Positions 5,449-12,692 of a stretch of 19,358 nt of DNA are shown piece by piece (the stretch's first letter is position 1; each line of letters opens with the position of its first letter). The translations under genes and the position numbers were made by a program. The stretch is from UBA1738 sp964388835 (GTDB taxonomy: Bacteria; Bacillota; Clostridia; UBA1381): positions 1 through 19,358 of the forward strand of contig CAYMBZ010000028.1 of the NCBI GenBank assembly GCA_964388835.1. The letters are read 5' to 3'. The notes under the pieces were generated by a model that was not told the DNA's origin, ran no database searches, and saw only the letters and a list, made by a program, of their open reading frames with translations.

Positions 5449-7548
5449 ATGGAACGAATTGAAAAATTAAGAAAAAGAGCTTTGGAACCTGAACGATTTG
5501 ATGCGGATATCGAATTCTATACTTTGTTTTATAAGGAATACGAACAAAATAGCGATTTATCGGAAGAATTACGATACGCAGAGGCATTTTACTATGCATT
5601 TACAAACCTTACTCCTCAAATATCGGACGGAGAATTGATAGTAGGAAGCAGAGATGTGCCGGTTTCGAATGAGATTAGGACAGCGTGGGATAAAAAGTAC
5701 AAAGTCAATGCGTTTAAATGCCGCGAACCCTATTTTTGCGGTCAAGATTCACATATGGCGATTGATTATGAGTTGATTATGAAAAAAGGGCTTAACGGAA
5801 TTATAGCTCAAATAAATCAATATTTAAAAGAATGTGATTCGGACAAGGAACGGTTTTATATATCTTGTAAAAGATGTTTGGAAGCGGTTATAAAACATTC
5901 CGAATCATATGCTGATTTGGCGCTGAAAATGAGCGAGACATGCACGGATGAGCTGAGAAGCAATGAGCTGAAAATGATTGCCGAGATATGCAAAAGAGTT
6001 CCCGCAGAGCCCCCGCAAAGTTTTTATGAGGCGGTACAGGCGACACATTTTGTTACTTACTGCTTGTCTTTTAATCCTTTCAGAATGGTAAATCAACAGT
6101 TTCAGCTCGGTCATCCTGACAGGTATCTGTTTCATTTTTATGAAAGAGATATAAAGGATAAAATAATTACAAAAGAATTTGCACAGCTCTTGCTTGATTG
6201 CTTGGGAATACAGATTAATATGCGTGTGAGCAACGGTCTTTCGAGCGGGTATATGGTAGGGGGACGAGATAAAAATGGTGAGATTGTCGCAAATGACCTT
6301 ACCGATATGTGTATGCAGGTGATTGAGGATATTCGATTGGTGTATCCTGCTGTGGGATTTTGTTATACAAACGGTATGCCGGAAGAATATCTTGAAAAGG
6401 CATGCGATATGGTTTTAAAAGGATATACTCATCCTGCAATATTTAATGATGATGTTATATCAAAAGGTTTGATTTATTATGGGGTTCCGAAAGAGCAGGC
6501 GCATGATTATATACATAGCACCTGTGTGGAGATAACGCCGGTTGCATCTTCAAATGTATGGGTAGCAAGCCCCTATACAAATATGCCTCAGCTGTTACTT
6601 GATGTGATGGATTGTGAGTACAGCTCATTTGATGAGTTGATGAACAAGTATTTGGAGGTATTGGATGCTCAGATAAAGATAAATTTTGAAAATGAAATGC
6701 GAAACCGTGAGATTCGTAAAAAAGGTACAATTAATCCGTTATTGTCGTGCTTTGTTAACGATTGTTTGGCGCGGGGAATGGACATTGAATGTGGTGGAGC
6801 AAGGTATAATTGGATTATGCCGTCATTTGTGGGAATGGCAAATTTGGTTGATTCGTTATATGTATTAAAAACGCTCATATTTGACGAAAAAACGTTTACA
6901 ATTTCCGAAATTAAGGCGATAGCCAATAACGATTTCGAATGTGATGAAGAGCTTAGGCTTCATATATTAAACAATATTCCGAAATACGGAAATGATATAG
7001 ACGATATAGATATGCTTTACGGCATAATTACAGAACATATAACCGAGGAATGTGAAAAATATATTGGTTTGCACGATAATGCACAACTTATTCCGAGCGT
7101 GTTTTGCTGGATTATGCATGAACAATTCGGAAAGATAACATCGGCAACTCCGGACGGACGAAAAGCGGGTTTTCCTTTGGGGGATGGTTCCGGACCGTGC
7201 CAGGGAAGAGAAATGAATGGACCGACAGCGTCAATTCTTTCCTCCACGAAATGGAATCACAGTAAGTTTATCGGAGGGGTGGCGGTAAATCTAAAATTCG
7301 CAAAATCGTCGCTTGGTGTAAGTGCATTAAACAATATGAAAGCGCTTATAAAAACATACTTAAAGCGCGGAGGATTTGAAGTGCAAGTTAATGTTGTTGA
7401 CAATGACACTTTAAGGCGGGCACAGAAAAATCCCGAAGCGTACCGTGATTTGGTGGTTCGCATAGGCGGCTACAGTGATTATTTCGTTCGCCTTTCCCGC
7501 GAAATGCAGGAAGAGGTTATAATAAGGTCGGCACATGAAATACAGTAA
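5449..7548 (+). CDS. Glycyl radical enzyme, CxE type, unknown substrate
   Basis: This 699-residue protein belongs to the PFL-like glycyl radical enzymes. The PFL domain fills most of the length; near the N-terminus is DGELIVGSRDVP (about 64-75). The thiyl-radical cysteine is Cys359 in HSTCVEITP, with Glu361 two residues on. The glycyl radical loop RIGGYSDYFVRLS near the C-terminus places the radical on Gly674. Cys-x-Glu is the pattern of dehydratases, lyases and decarboxylases of this superfamily. Pyruvate formate-lyase has Cys-Cys and no such Glu, so that assignment is disfavoured. The usual context in characterised eliminases is Gly-Cys-Val-Glu-Pro; here it is Thr-Cys-Val-Glu-Ile. The length is roughly 80-150 residues below glycerol dehydratase and choline lyase. 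It overlaps its activase gene by 14 bases and is divergent from an AraC regulator. Substrate unknown; the enzyme must work anaerobically. Confidence 0.9.
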   Translation: MERIEKLRKRALEPERFDADIEFYTLFYKEYEQNSDLSEELRYAEAFYYAFTNLTPQISDGELIVGSRDVPVSNEIRTAWDKKYKVNAFKCREPYFCGQDSHMAIDYELIMKKGLNGIIAQINQYLKECDSDKERFYISCKRCLEAVIKHSESYADLALKMSETCTDELRSNELKMIAEICKRVPAEPPQSFYEAVQATHFVTYCLSFNPFRMVNQQFQLGHPDRYLFHFYERDIKDKIITKEFAQLLLDCLGIQINMRVSNGLSSGYMVGGRDKNGEIVANDLTDMCMQVIEDIRLVYPAVGFCYTNGMPEEYLEKACDMVLKGYTHPAIFNDDVISKGLIYYGVPKEQAHDYIHSTCVEITPVASSNVWVASPYTNMPQLLLDVMDCEYSSFDELMNKYLEVLDAQIKINFENEMRNREIRKKGTINPLLSCFVNDCLARGMDIECGGARYNWIMPSFVGMANLVDSLYVLKTLIFDEKTFTISEIKAIANNDFECDEELRLHILNNIPKYGNDIDDIDMLYGIITEHITEECEKYIGLHDNAQLIPSVFCWIMHEQFGKITSATPDGRKAGFPLGDGSGPCQGREMNGPTASILSSTKWNHSKFIGGVAVNLKFAKSSLGVSALNNMKALIKTYLKRGGFEVQVNVVDNDTLRRAQKNPEAYRDLVVRIGGYSDYFVRLSREMQEEVIIRSAHEIQ

Positions 7549-8443
7549 AGGACGAGTATTTAATATACAGCGATTTTCTTCCTCGGACGGTCCGGGAATA
7601 CGAACGGTTGTTTTTTTGAAAGGTTGTCCGCTGAATTGCATCTGGTGCCATAATCCGGAATCAAAAAATACACAAGCGGAGATTCTTTATCAAAAAGATT
7701 TTTGCGTAGGTTGTGGAAAATGTGTTGATGCTTGTGCTGAGAACGGACATTTTTTTGTAAACGGAGTGCATGATTTTTCACGAAAACGGTGCGTGGGGTG
7801 CGGAGCATGTGCCCAAGTTTGTTCGACCAAAGCATTGAAAACATGTGGTGAGAAAAAGAGTACCGAGGAGATTATTGCCAACGTAATGCGGGATAAAATG
7901 TTTTATGAAGAGTCGGGCGGAGGTTTGACGATATCCGGAGGCGAACCCCTTATGCAGTACGATTTTGCACTGACGCTTTTAAAACTTGCAAAAGAGTGTG
8001 GTTTAAATACAGCTCTTGAAACGTGTGGATTTTCATATAGGGATTTGAGTGTGATTAATGAATATACTGATTTGTGGTTATATGACATTAAACTTTTTTC
8101 AAAGGAAGAACATATGAAATACACAGGTGTTTCGAATGAAATAATCTTTAAAAATTTGGAATTGCTTGACGAAGTCGGAGGGAAAATTGTTTTGCGATGT
8201 CCGATTATTCCCGAAGTAAATCTTTTCGAACGACATTTTTGCGAAATAGCAAAGCTGGCGAATAAGCTCAGCAATGTTGAGGCAATACATTTGGAACCGT
8301 ATCATCCGCTGGGGATTTCAAAAGCTCAACAATTGAGCGGAATTCAAGAATATAAAAATACGGAGTTTTTGAAAAAATCCGTGTTGAAACCGTTTGCGGA
8401 AAATATGCGAAAACAGACAAATTTACCTGTTGTAATTATATGA
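7535..8443 (+). CDS. Glycyl radical enzyme activating enzyme (radical SAM)
   Basis: This 302-residue radical SAM protein has the CxxxCxxC cluster at Cys31, Cys35 and Cys38 (GCPLNCIWCHNPES). A ferredoxin-like insert carries two further 4Fe-4S motifs, CVGCGKCVDAC (57-67) and CVGCGACAQVC (86-96). The SAM-binding GGEP motif is at 135-138 (ISGGEPLMQ). It abstracts a hydrogen from the Gly674 loop of the partner enzyme. The extra ferredoxin insert is typical of activases for dehydratase, lyase and decarboxylase members and is absent from the pyruvate formate-lyase activase, which supports the reading of the partner. The start ATG lies inside the end of the partner gene (14-base overlap), so the two are one translationally coupled operon. 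Confidence 0.94.
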   Translation: MKYSKGRVFNIQRFSSSDGPGIRTVVFLKGCPLNCIWCHNPESKNTQAEILYQKDFCVGCGKCVDACAENGHFFVNGVHDFSRKRCVGCGACAQVCSTKALKTCGEKKSTEEIIANVMRDKMFYEESGGGLTISGGEPLMQYDFALTLLKLAKECGLNTALETCGFSYRDLSVINEYTDLWLYDIKLFSKEEHMKYTGVSNEIIFKNLELLDEVGGKIVLRCPIIPEVNLFERHFCEIAKLANKLSNVEAIHLEPYHPLGISKAQQLSGIQEYKNTEFLKKSVLKPFAENMRKQTNLPVVII

Positions 8444-8452
8444 AGATATACA

Positions 8453-8490
8453 AAAACTGTGGATGACAGTGTTGCAACCGCAGTTTTGTG
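8453..8490 (+). terminator. Probable terminator after the activase gene
   Basis: AAAACTGTGG (8453-8462) pairs with CCGCAGTTTT (8478-8487), ten pairs with one G-U, and a 15-base loop. The 3' TTTT is part of the stem and no long T-run follows, so efficiency is uncertain. The A-stretch on the other side could serve the convergent transporter gene. Confidence 0.5.
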
Positions 8491-8524
8491 ATTTAAAGTT
8501 ATGAGCAGATATTGTATGCCAAAA

Positions 8525-8938
8525 TCACATCGTGGTAAGAATTGTCCCCAAAGTTATCAAAATACAACCAATCAGTGATTTTGCGGTGAATTTTTCGTGA
8601 AGAAAAACAAATGCCAAAAGCAACGTGACGATTACGCTTAATTTATCGATGGGAACAACCTTTGAGGCTTCACCGATTTGGAGAGCCTTGTAGTAGCACA
8701 ACCATGAAGTGCCGGTTGCGATTCCGGACAAAATCAGAAAAATCCAGCTCTTTTTACGTATATCCCAAATCCCGCCTTGCGTGCCGGTGATGAAAACCAT
8801 TCCCCAAGATATGGCAAGAACAACAACGGTTCTCACAGCCGTTGCAAGGGTGGAATTGACCCCGTCAATTCCAATCTTTGCCAATATGGAGGTCAGCGCC
8901 GCAAAAACTGCGGACAAAATCGCAAATATAAACCACAT
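8525..8938 (-). CDS. Half-size EamA/DMT-family transporter
   Basis: This 137-residue, very hydrophobic protein has about five transmembrane helices and one EamA repeat (MWFIFAILSAVFAALTSIL near the start, ending in SLIGCILITLGTIL). Full EamA transporters have two such repeats; single-repeat proteins of about 140 residues are a known family thought to work as dimers. The length and a good GAGGTGAT ribosome binding site show it is a complete gene, not a truncated one. The substrate is unknown. It points towards the glycyl radical operon, so it is not co-transcribed with it, and a link to that system is only positional. Confidence 0.85.
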   Translation of the reverse strand: MWFIFAILSAVFAALTSILAKIGIDGVNSTLATAVRTVVVLAISWGMVFITGTQGGIWDIRKKSWIFLILSGIATGTSWLCYYKALQIGEASKVVPIDKLSVIVTLLLAFVFLHEKFTAKSLIGCILITLGTILTTM

Positions 8939-9011
8939 ATAAAATCACCTCAAACAACAGTTTTTATGAATTATAAAACCGGAGAACGATTCAGATGCAC
9001 CGTTTTAATGA

Positions 9012-9137
9012 TTTGACAATTATCGTTGTAATGAAATTCCTCCTCACGTTGAGTATTCGCTGACGGAAAAGGGCAGAGCACTTTTGCCGGTGTTTTGCGA
9101 ACTTGCAAAATGGAGTGAAAATTATTCGGAGGAATAA
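9012..9137 (+). pseudogene. Relic of an HxlR-family regulator (C-terminal fragment)
   Basis: An open frame of 41 codons ending in TAA reads NEIPPHVEYSLTEKGRALLP followed by a Trp-containing tail. This matches the C-terminal part of HxlR winged-helix regulators (typical PPxVEYSLTE-GR-L-P...W). A TGA at 9009-9011 closes the frame upstream, and no N-terminal winged-helix core, start codon or ribosome binding site is visible in the 70 bases before it. It is therefore a remnant of a lost gene. HxlR genes often lie next to flavodoxin-type oxidoreductases, like the one at 9782 here. Confidence 0.75.
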
Positions 9138-9147
9138 TTATAGTTTT

Positions 9148-9189
9148 GATACCCAAAAAAAGTTTAACATTTTTTGGGGTATCATTTTG
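9148..9189 (+). terminator. Terminator between HxlR relic and merR-type gene
   Basis: GATACCC plus seven A's (9148-9161) pairs with six T's plus GGGGTATC (9170-9183), with one bulged G and an 8-base loop, followed by ATTTTGT. It lies between two convergent genes and may still serve the minus-strand MerR gene. It probably once terminated the HxlR gene. Confidence 0.7.
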
Positions 9190-9199
9190 TATCCTGAGT

Positions 9200-9664
9200 T
9201 TAAGCTTTAAATGTATTGCGCAATCGATTCATACTTTCTTTTACCGGACGGAGGTTTTTTGGTATTTCGTCAATTGACATATTTTGCGGGACAGCGGTTG
9301 TTCCCGCCGATTTTGCGGTTTGGTAATACCAGCATTTGTAATCGAGAGTATCCAATGTAGCTTTAAGCTCCTCCATTTGTTTTGCCACCTTTTCTCGCTG
9401 TTTGCGAAAAAGGTCAAGCCTTTCGTCGATTGTTTCGTCGCCTTTTTCCGATAAGTCGATGTAATGCTTTATATTCTTTATCGACAGACCGGATTTTTTC
9501 AGACACTCAATAATGTAAAGCCAATTGAAGTCACTTTCCTGAAACATACGTATTCCGCCTCCCGAGCGTTTAACAAACGGAAGCAATCCTTCTTTGTCAT
9601 AGTAACGCAGGGTGGATGGTGCGATGTTAAAAATTTTGGCGGTTTCGCCTACTGTATAGAACAT
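9200..9664 (-). CDS. MerR-family transcriptional regulator
   Basis: This 154-residue protein has the N-terminal MerR winged helix (MFYTVGETAKIFNIAPSTLR, then YYDKEGLLP, then GIRMFQESDFNWL; residues 1-70). A long dimerisation helix follows (about 80-118) and a short C-terminal region with one Cys. There is no metal-binding Cys pattern like that of MerR, CueR or ZntR. The nearest style is the aldehyde/electrophile-responsive AdhR/NmlR-like group, by layout and by its operator. It is divergent from a reductase gene pair whose promoter carries the classic long-spacer dyad, so it very likely activates that operon. The ribosome binding site AAGGAG is good. Confidence 0.9.
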   Translation of the reverse strand: MFYTVGETAKIFNIAPSTLRYYDKEGLLPFVKRSGGGIRMFQESDFNWLYIIECLKKSGLSIKNIKHYIDLSEKGDETIDERLDLFRKQREKVAKQMEELKATLDTLDYKCWYYQTAKSAGTTAVPQNMSIDEIPKNLRPVKESMNRLRNTFKA

Positions 9665-9691
9665 ATTTTTTTCTCCTTATTAAAAAAGGTC

Positions 9692-9722
9692 TTGACTTAA
9701 AGTTAGCTTTAAGTTGTATAAT
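9692..9722 (+). promoter_or_regulatory. MerR-type promoter with 19-bp spacer and dyad operator
   Basis: TTGACT (9692-9697) and TATAAT (9717-9722) are 19 bases apart, the overlong spacer of promoters that MerR proteins untwist. Between them lies a perfect dyad, CTTAAAG (9696-9702) and CTTTAAG (9707-9713), around TTAG. It drives the reductase genes to the right, with the regulator gene divergent to the left. Confidence 0.9.
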
Positions 9723-9781
9723 GTAGTTGAAGTTTAATCATAGTTTAGCATTAAATGCGGAGAAAGTCAAGGAGGAGAAAA

Positions 9782-10321
9782 ATGAGCAAAAAGGTATTGA
9801 TTTTATCGGGAAGCCCGAGATGCGGCGGAAATTCCGATATTTTATGCGATGAATTCGCAAAAGGCGCAAAGGATGCGGGAAATGAAGTGGAAAAAATTCG
9901 AGTTTCTGAAAAAAAGGTAGCTCCGTGCGCCGCATGTTACAGTTGTAAAGAAAGCGGCGGAGAATGTGTGTTTAAAGATGATATGGCGTAGATTCTGCAA
10001 AAAATGATTAATGCGGATGTTTTGGTAATGGCAAGCCCGGTTTACTTTTATTCGATAGACGCACAGCTCAAGGCGGTTATCGACAGGACGGTTGCACGTT
10101 GGCTTGAGGTTGAAAATAAAGAGTTTTACTATATTGTAACCATGGCGGATGAGGAACTTGCCTCTGCCGACACGACTCTTTCATGCTTCAGAGGTTATGC
10201 GGATTGCGTCAACGGAGCGAAGGAGAAGGGAGTTATTATCGGAAACGGAGTTTATGAAAAGGGAACGGTAAGCGGCACTGACAAAATAATCGAAGCTTAT
10301 GAAATGGGTAAAAACGTATAA
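9782..10321 (+). pseudogene. Flavodoxin/NADPH-dependent FMN reductase-like gene with in-frame TAG
   Basis: Read through one stop, this frame encodes 179 residues of a flavodoxin-fold NAD(P)H-dependent oxidoreductase. It has the phosphate-binding loop SGSPRCGGNS (9-18), a CxxCxxC motif (Cys49, Cys52, Cys55), MASPVYFYSIDAQLK after the break, and a complete C-terminus. Codon 70 is TAG (9989-9991) in a context reading DDMA-stop-ILQKM, where the family normally has Glu or another helix residue. A single G-to-T change from GAG explains it, and the frame is otherwise intact on both sides. It could be a recent nonsense mutation, a strain variant in a mixed assembly, or a sequencing error. TAG ends three other genes in this window, so general recoding is unlikely. 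A ribosome binding site AAGGAGG precedes ATG 9782. It is the first gene under the MerR-type promoter. Confidence 0.85.
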
Positions 10322-10341
10322 CGGAAATTTGACATGAACAG

Positions 10342-10360
10342 CCGCATGCGTGCGGTTTTT
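10342..10360 (+). terminator. Terminator-like hairpin between reductase and aldo/keto reductase genes
   Basis: CCGCA (10342-10346) and TGCGG (10351-10355) around TGCG are followed at once by five T's. The stem is short but has the form of an intrinsic terminator and would lower expression of the downstream gene. It lies inside the in-frame upstream extension of the aldo/keto reductase (start 10334), which argues for the later start at 10385. Confidence 0.6.
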
Positions 10361-10384
10361 GTGCGGAAAGGTTGTGGAAACAAA

Positions 10385-11242
10385 ATGGAATATGTTACAC
10401 TTAACAATGGGGTAAAAATGCCTATTCTCGGCTATGGAGTGTATCAGGTAACAAAAGAGGAATGTGAAAGATGTGTGCTTGATGCAATCAAGACGGGGTA
10501 TCGTGCGATAGATACCGCGCAGAGTTATTTTAATGAAGAAGAGGTCGGCAGTGCCATTGAAAAATCGGGAGTTGGGAGAGAGAATATTTTTCTGACCACA
10601 AAAGTATGGATTGAGCATTACGGGTATGAGGAAACAAGGCACTCGGTAATGAAATCCATGGAAAAGTTAAGAACGGATTATCTTGATATGTGTCTCCTGC
10701 ATCAGCCGTTTTCAGATGTTTACGGAGCGTATCGGGCATTGGAGGAATTGTATAAGGAAAAGAAAATCCGCGCGATTGGAATTTCGAATTTTTATACGGA
10801 CAGAATGGTGGATATATCATCCTTTGCGGAGATTACACCTGCGGTTAATCAGATAGAAATACATCCGTATCATCAGCAAAACGAACAGCTTGCGTGGCTT
10901 GAAAAGTACGGAGTTCTGGCGGAGGCTTGGGCGCCATTCGGTGAAGGAAGGGGAAACATGTTTGAGGATGATGTGCTGAAAGAAATCGGCAAAAAATACA
11001 ACAAAACAACGGCGCAGGTAATGCTTCGCTGGCATATTCAAAGAGGCATTGCGGTTATTCCCAAAACAACGCATATCGAGCGAATGAAAGAAAACCTTGA
11101 TGCGTTTGACTTTGAGTTGTCAGGTGAAGATATGAATAGAATTTCAACGCTTGATACCGGAAAAAGTGCGTTTTTCTCGCATACCGACCCGGCAATGGTT
11201 GAGTGGTTCGTAAAAATGGTTGAGGAAAGAAAACAAAAATAG
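10385..11242 (+). CDS. Aldo/keto reductase
   Basis: This 285-residue protein has the aldo/keto reductase barrel with its full catalytic tetrad: Asp43 (AIDTAQSY), Tyr48, Lys73 (LTTKVW) and His106 (LLHQP). The NADPH-binding motif IPKTTHIERMKEN is near the C-terminus. It reduces aldehydes or ketones with NAD(P)H; the substrate cannot be told. I chose ATG 10385 because MEYVTLNNGVKMP is the family start. The earlier in-frame ATG at 10334 would include a terminator-like hairpin. It lies 63 bases after the flavodoxin-type gene and probably shares the MerR-controlled promoter, forming an electrophile-detoxification pair. Confidence 0.93.
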   Translation: MEYVTLNNGVKMPILGYGVYQVTKEECERCVLDAIKTGYRAIDTAQSYFNEEEVGSAIEKSGVGRENIFLTTKVWIEHYGYEETRHSVMKSMEKLRTDYLDMCLLHQPFSDVYGAYRALEELYKEKKIRAIGISNFYTDRMVDISSFAEITPAVNQIEIHPYHQQNEQLAWLEKYGVLAEAWAPFGEGRGNMFEDDVLKEIGKKYNKTTAQVMLRWHIQRGIAVIPKTTHIERMKENLDAFDFELSGEDMNRISTLDTGKSAFFSHTDPAMVEWFVKMVEERKQK

Positions 11243-11249
11243 TGGGGAA

Positions 11250-11294
11250 ATAAAAGGTGAAAGACGTGAGAGATGTTTTTCACCTTTTATATTT
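11250..11294 (+). terminator. Strong terminator after the aldo/keto reductase
   Basis: ATAAAAGGTGAAA (11250-11262) pairs perfectly with TTTCACCTTTTAT (11278-11290), 13 pairs with a 15-base loop, followed by ATTTG. It ends the MerR-controlled unit. Confidence 0.85.
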
Positions 11295-11336
11295 GAAAAC
11301 TTTATGTGAAATTTGAGCGGCGAAAGCACAAATCAC

Positions 11337-11364
11337 TTGATTTTTTTCGAAATGGTGGTATAAT
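11337..11364 (+). promoter_or_regulatory. Promoter of the esterase gene
   Basis: TTGATT (11337-11342) and TATAAT (11359-11364) are 16 bases apart, with an extended -10 TGG directly before TATAAT. The start would be near 11371, about 45 bases before the esterase ATG. Confidence 0.72.
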
Positions 11365-11414
11365 AATTGGAGAAAAATAATGAATCTTTTTGAATATTAA
11401 AGAAAGGCAAGGAT

Positions 11415-12089
11415 ATGAGAATTGAATTTTCACAGCTTGAAGAAATTAAATATGCGGTAAAGTATCCGGATAATTACAAAGCCGGTGAGAAATATCCCGT
11501 AATCATTTTGTTGCACGGTGCGGGAAGCAGAGGAGACGACGTTAATACGGTACTTACCAATCCTTATTTTAAAATTACCGAAAAGTATTTGAATTTTCCG
11601 TTTATCACGGTTGCGCCGCAGTGTTCAACCAACACATGGTTTGACATATTCGAGAGATTAAAAGGCTTGGCACTGAAGATAGCCGGCGAAGTATTTGCTG
11701 ATAAAGAAAGAATTTATCTGATGGGACCGAGTATGGGCGGTTACGCTACATGGCAGCTTGCAATGAGCCTGCCGGAGGTGTTTGCCGCGATTGTACCAAT
11801 CTGCGGAGGGGGAATGTACTGGAACGCGGCACGGCTTGAAAATGTGCCGGTATGGGCGTTTCACGGAGAAAAGGATCTTGTGGTAAAACCGGAGGAATCG
11901 GTAAAAATGGTTGAAGCGGTGAATAATTGCGGGGGAAATGCAAAGCTCACGCTTTATCCGAATAATCAGCATGACGCGTGGAGCGATACGTACGGCAACT
12001 GTGAGGTCTTTGAGTGGTTGCTCACTCATAAGAATACAAAGGCGGGAGCCGGCAAGGATATTTTTGCGGACAGCGATATATACGGATGA
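11415..12089 (+). CDS. Alpha/beta-hydrolase, phospholipase/carboxylesterase type
   Basis: This 224-residue protein has the alpha/beta-hydrolase fold with a complete triad: Ser106 in GPSMGGYATW (GxSxG elbow), Asp154 in FHGEKDLVV and His186 in NNQHDAWSD. The oxyanion region is ILLHGAGSRGDD near residues 31-42. No signal peptide is seen, so it should be cytoplasmic. Homologues are annotated as carboxylesterases, dienelactone-hydrolase-like proteins or putative peptidases, and the substrate is unknown. It has its own promoter after a strong terminator. The 145 bases to the next gene show no clear terminator or promoter, so it may be transcribed with the thioesterase/malic enzyme genes. Confidence 0.88.
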   Translation: MRIEFSQLEEIKYAVKYPDNYKAGEKYPVIILLHGAGSRGDDVNTVLTNPYFKITEKYLNFPFITVAPQCSTNTWFDIFERLKGLALKIAGEVFADKERIYLMGPSMGGYATWQLAMSLPEVFAAIVPICGGGMYWNAARLENVPVWAFHGEKDLVVKPEESVKMVEAVNNCGGNAKLTLYPNNQHDAWSDTYGNCEVFEWLLTHKNTKAGAGKDIFADSDIYG

Positions 12090-12234
12090 GGTGCGTTTTT
12101 TCGGGTAAGACAATAAAACAGACTTTTGACAATCGGGCAATCACTGTTTGGGATTTTGTGAGAAAACATATATTGCCGCATAAAATCGGAATAAAATACA
12201 AAAAATTGTTATACGAGACATTACGGAGGAAAAT

Positions 12235-12675
12235 ATGCAGGAATATTTGCGTAAAGTAAACTATTATGAAACCGACAAAATGGGGTTTGTGCACCATTCG
12301 AACTATATAAGGTGGTTTGAAGAGGCGCGCCTGGATTATATGGAAAAGTACGGTTATCCGTATGATAAATTCGAAGAAAGCGGATGTATATGTCCGGTGG
12401 TGTCGGTTTCGTGCAGATACAAAAAGCCGGTATTTTTCGGGCAAAAGGTCAAGATAAACGTGAGTCTTAAGGAATACAAAAATTCACGGCACAAATTTGC
12501 ATATACGGTGACAGATTGCGAAACGGGCGCATTGCATGCCACGGGTGAGAGTACACACTGCTTTTTGAATGAAAACGGTAGAGTGGTAGCGCTTAAAAAG
12601 GTCAATCCGGAAATGTTCGAATTTTTTGAAAAAATTGCGGCAGTGGAATGTAACAATGAAGAGGACACAAAATGA
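12235..12675 (+). CDS. Acyl-CoA thioesterase, YbgC/4-hydroxybenzoyl-CoA type
   Basis: This 146-residue hotdog-fold protein has the YbgC/FadM signature YYETDKMGFVHHSNYIRWFE (residues 10-29), where Asp14 is the expected catalytic acid. It hydrolyses acyl-CoA or acyl-carrier thioesters; chain preference cannot be told. The start has an ACGGAGG ribosome binding site. Its stop overlaps a possible ATG of the next gene (ATGA), and a second thioesterase and malic enzyme follow closely. The three genes look like one operon handling acyl-CoA and C4 acids. Confidence 0.88.
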   Translation: MQEYLRKVNYYETDKMGFVHHSNYIRWFEEARLDYMEKYGYPYDKFEESGCICPVVSVSCRYKKPVFFGQKVKINVSLKEYKNSRHKFAYTVTDCETGALHATGESTHCFLNENGRVVALKKVNPEMFEFFEKIAAVECNNEEDTK

Positions 12676-12692
12676 AAGGACGGAGTTCGGCA

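Noticed and set aside
5449..7548. Pyruvate formate-lyase as the identity of the glycyl radical enzyme
   Set aside because: The catalytic site is Cys-Val-Glu, not Cys-Cys, and the activase has a ferredoxin insert that the formate-lyase activase lacks.
8525..8938. The transporter as a truncated EamA gene
   Set aside because: It has its own start and ribosome binding site, and single-repeat proteins of about 140 residues are a known complete family.
9989..9991. Reassigned TAG codon in this organism
   Set aside because: TAG is the natural stop of yceD, the aldo/keto reductase and the PaaI-type thioesterase in the same window.
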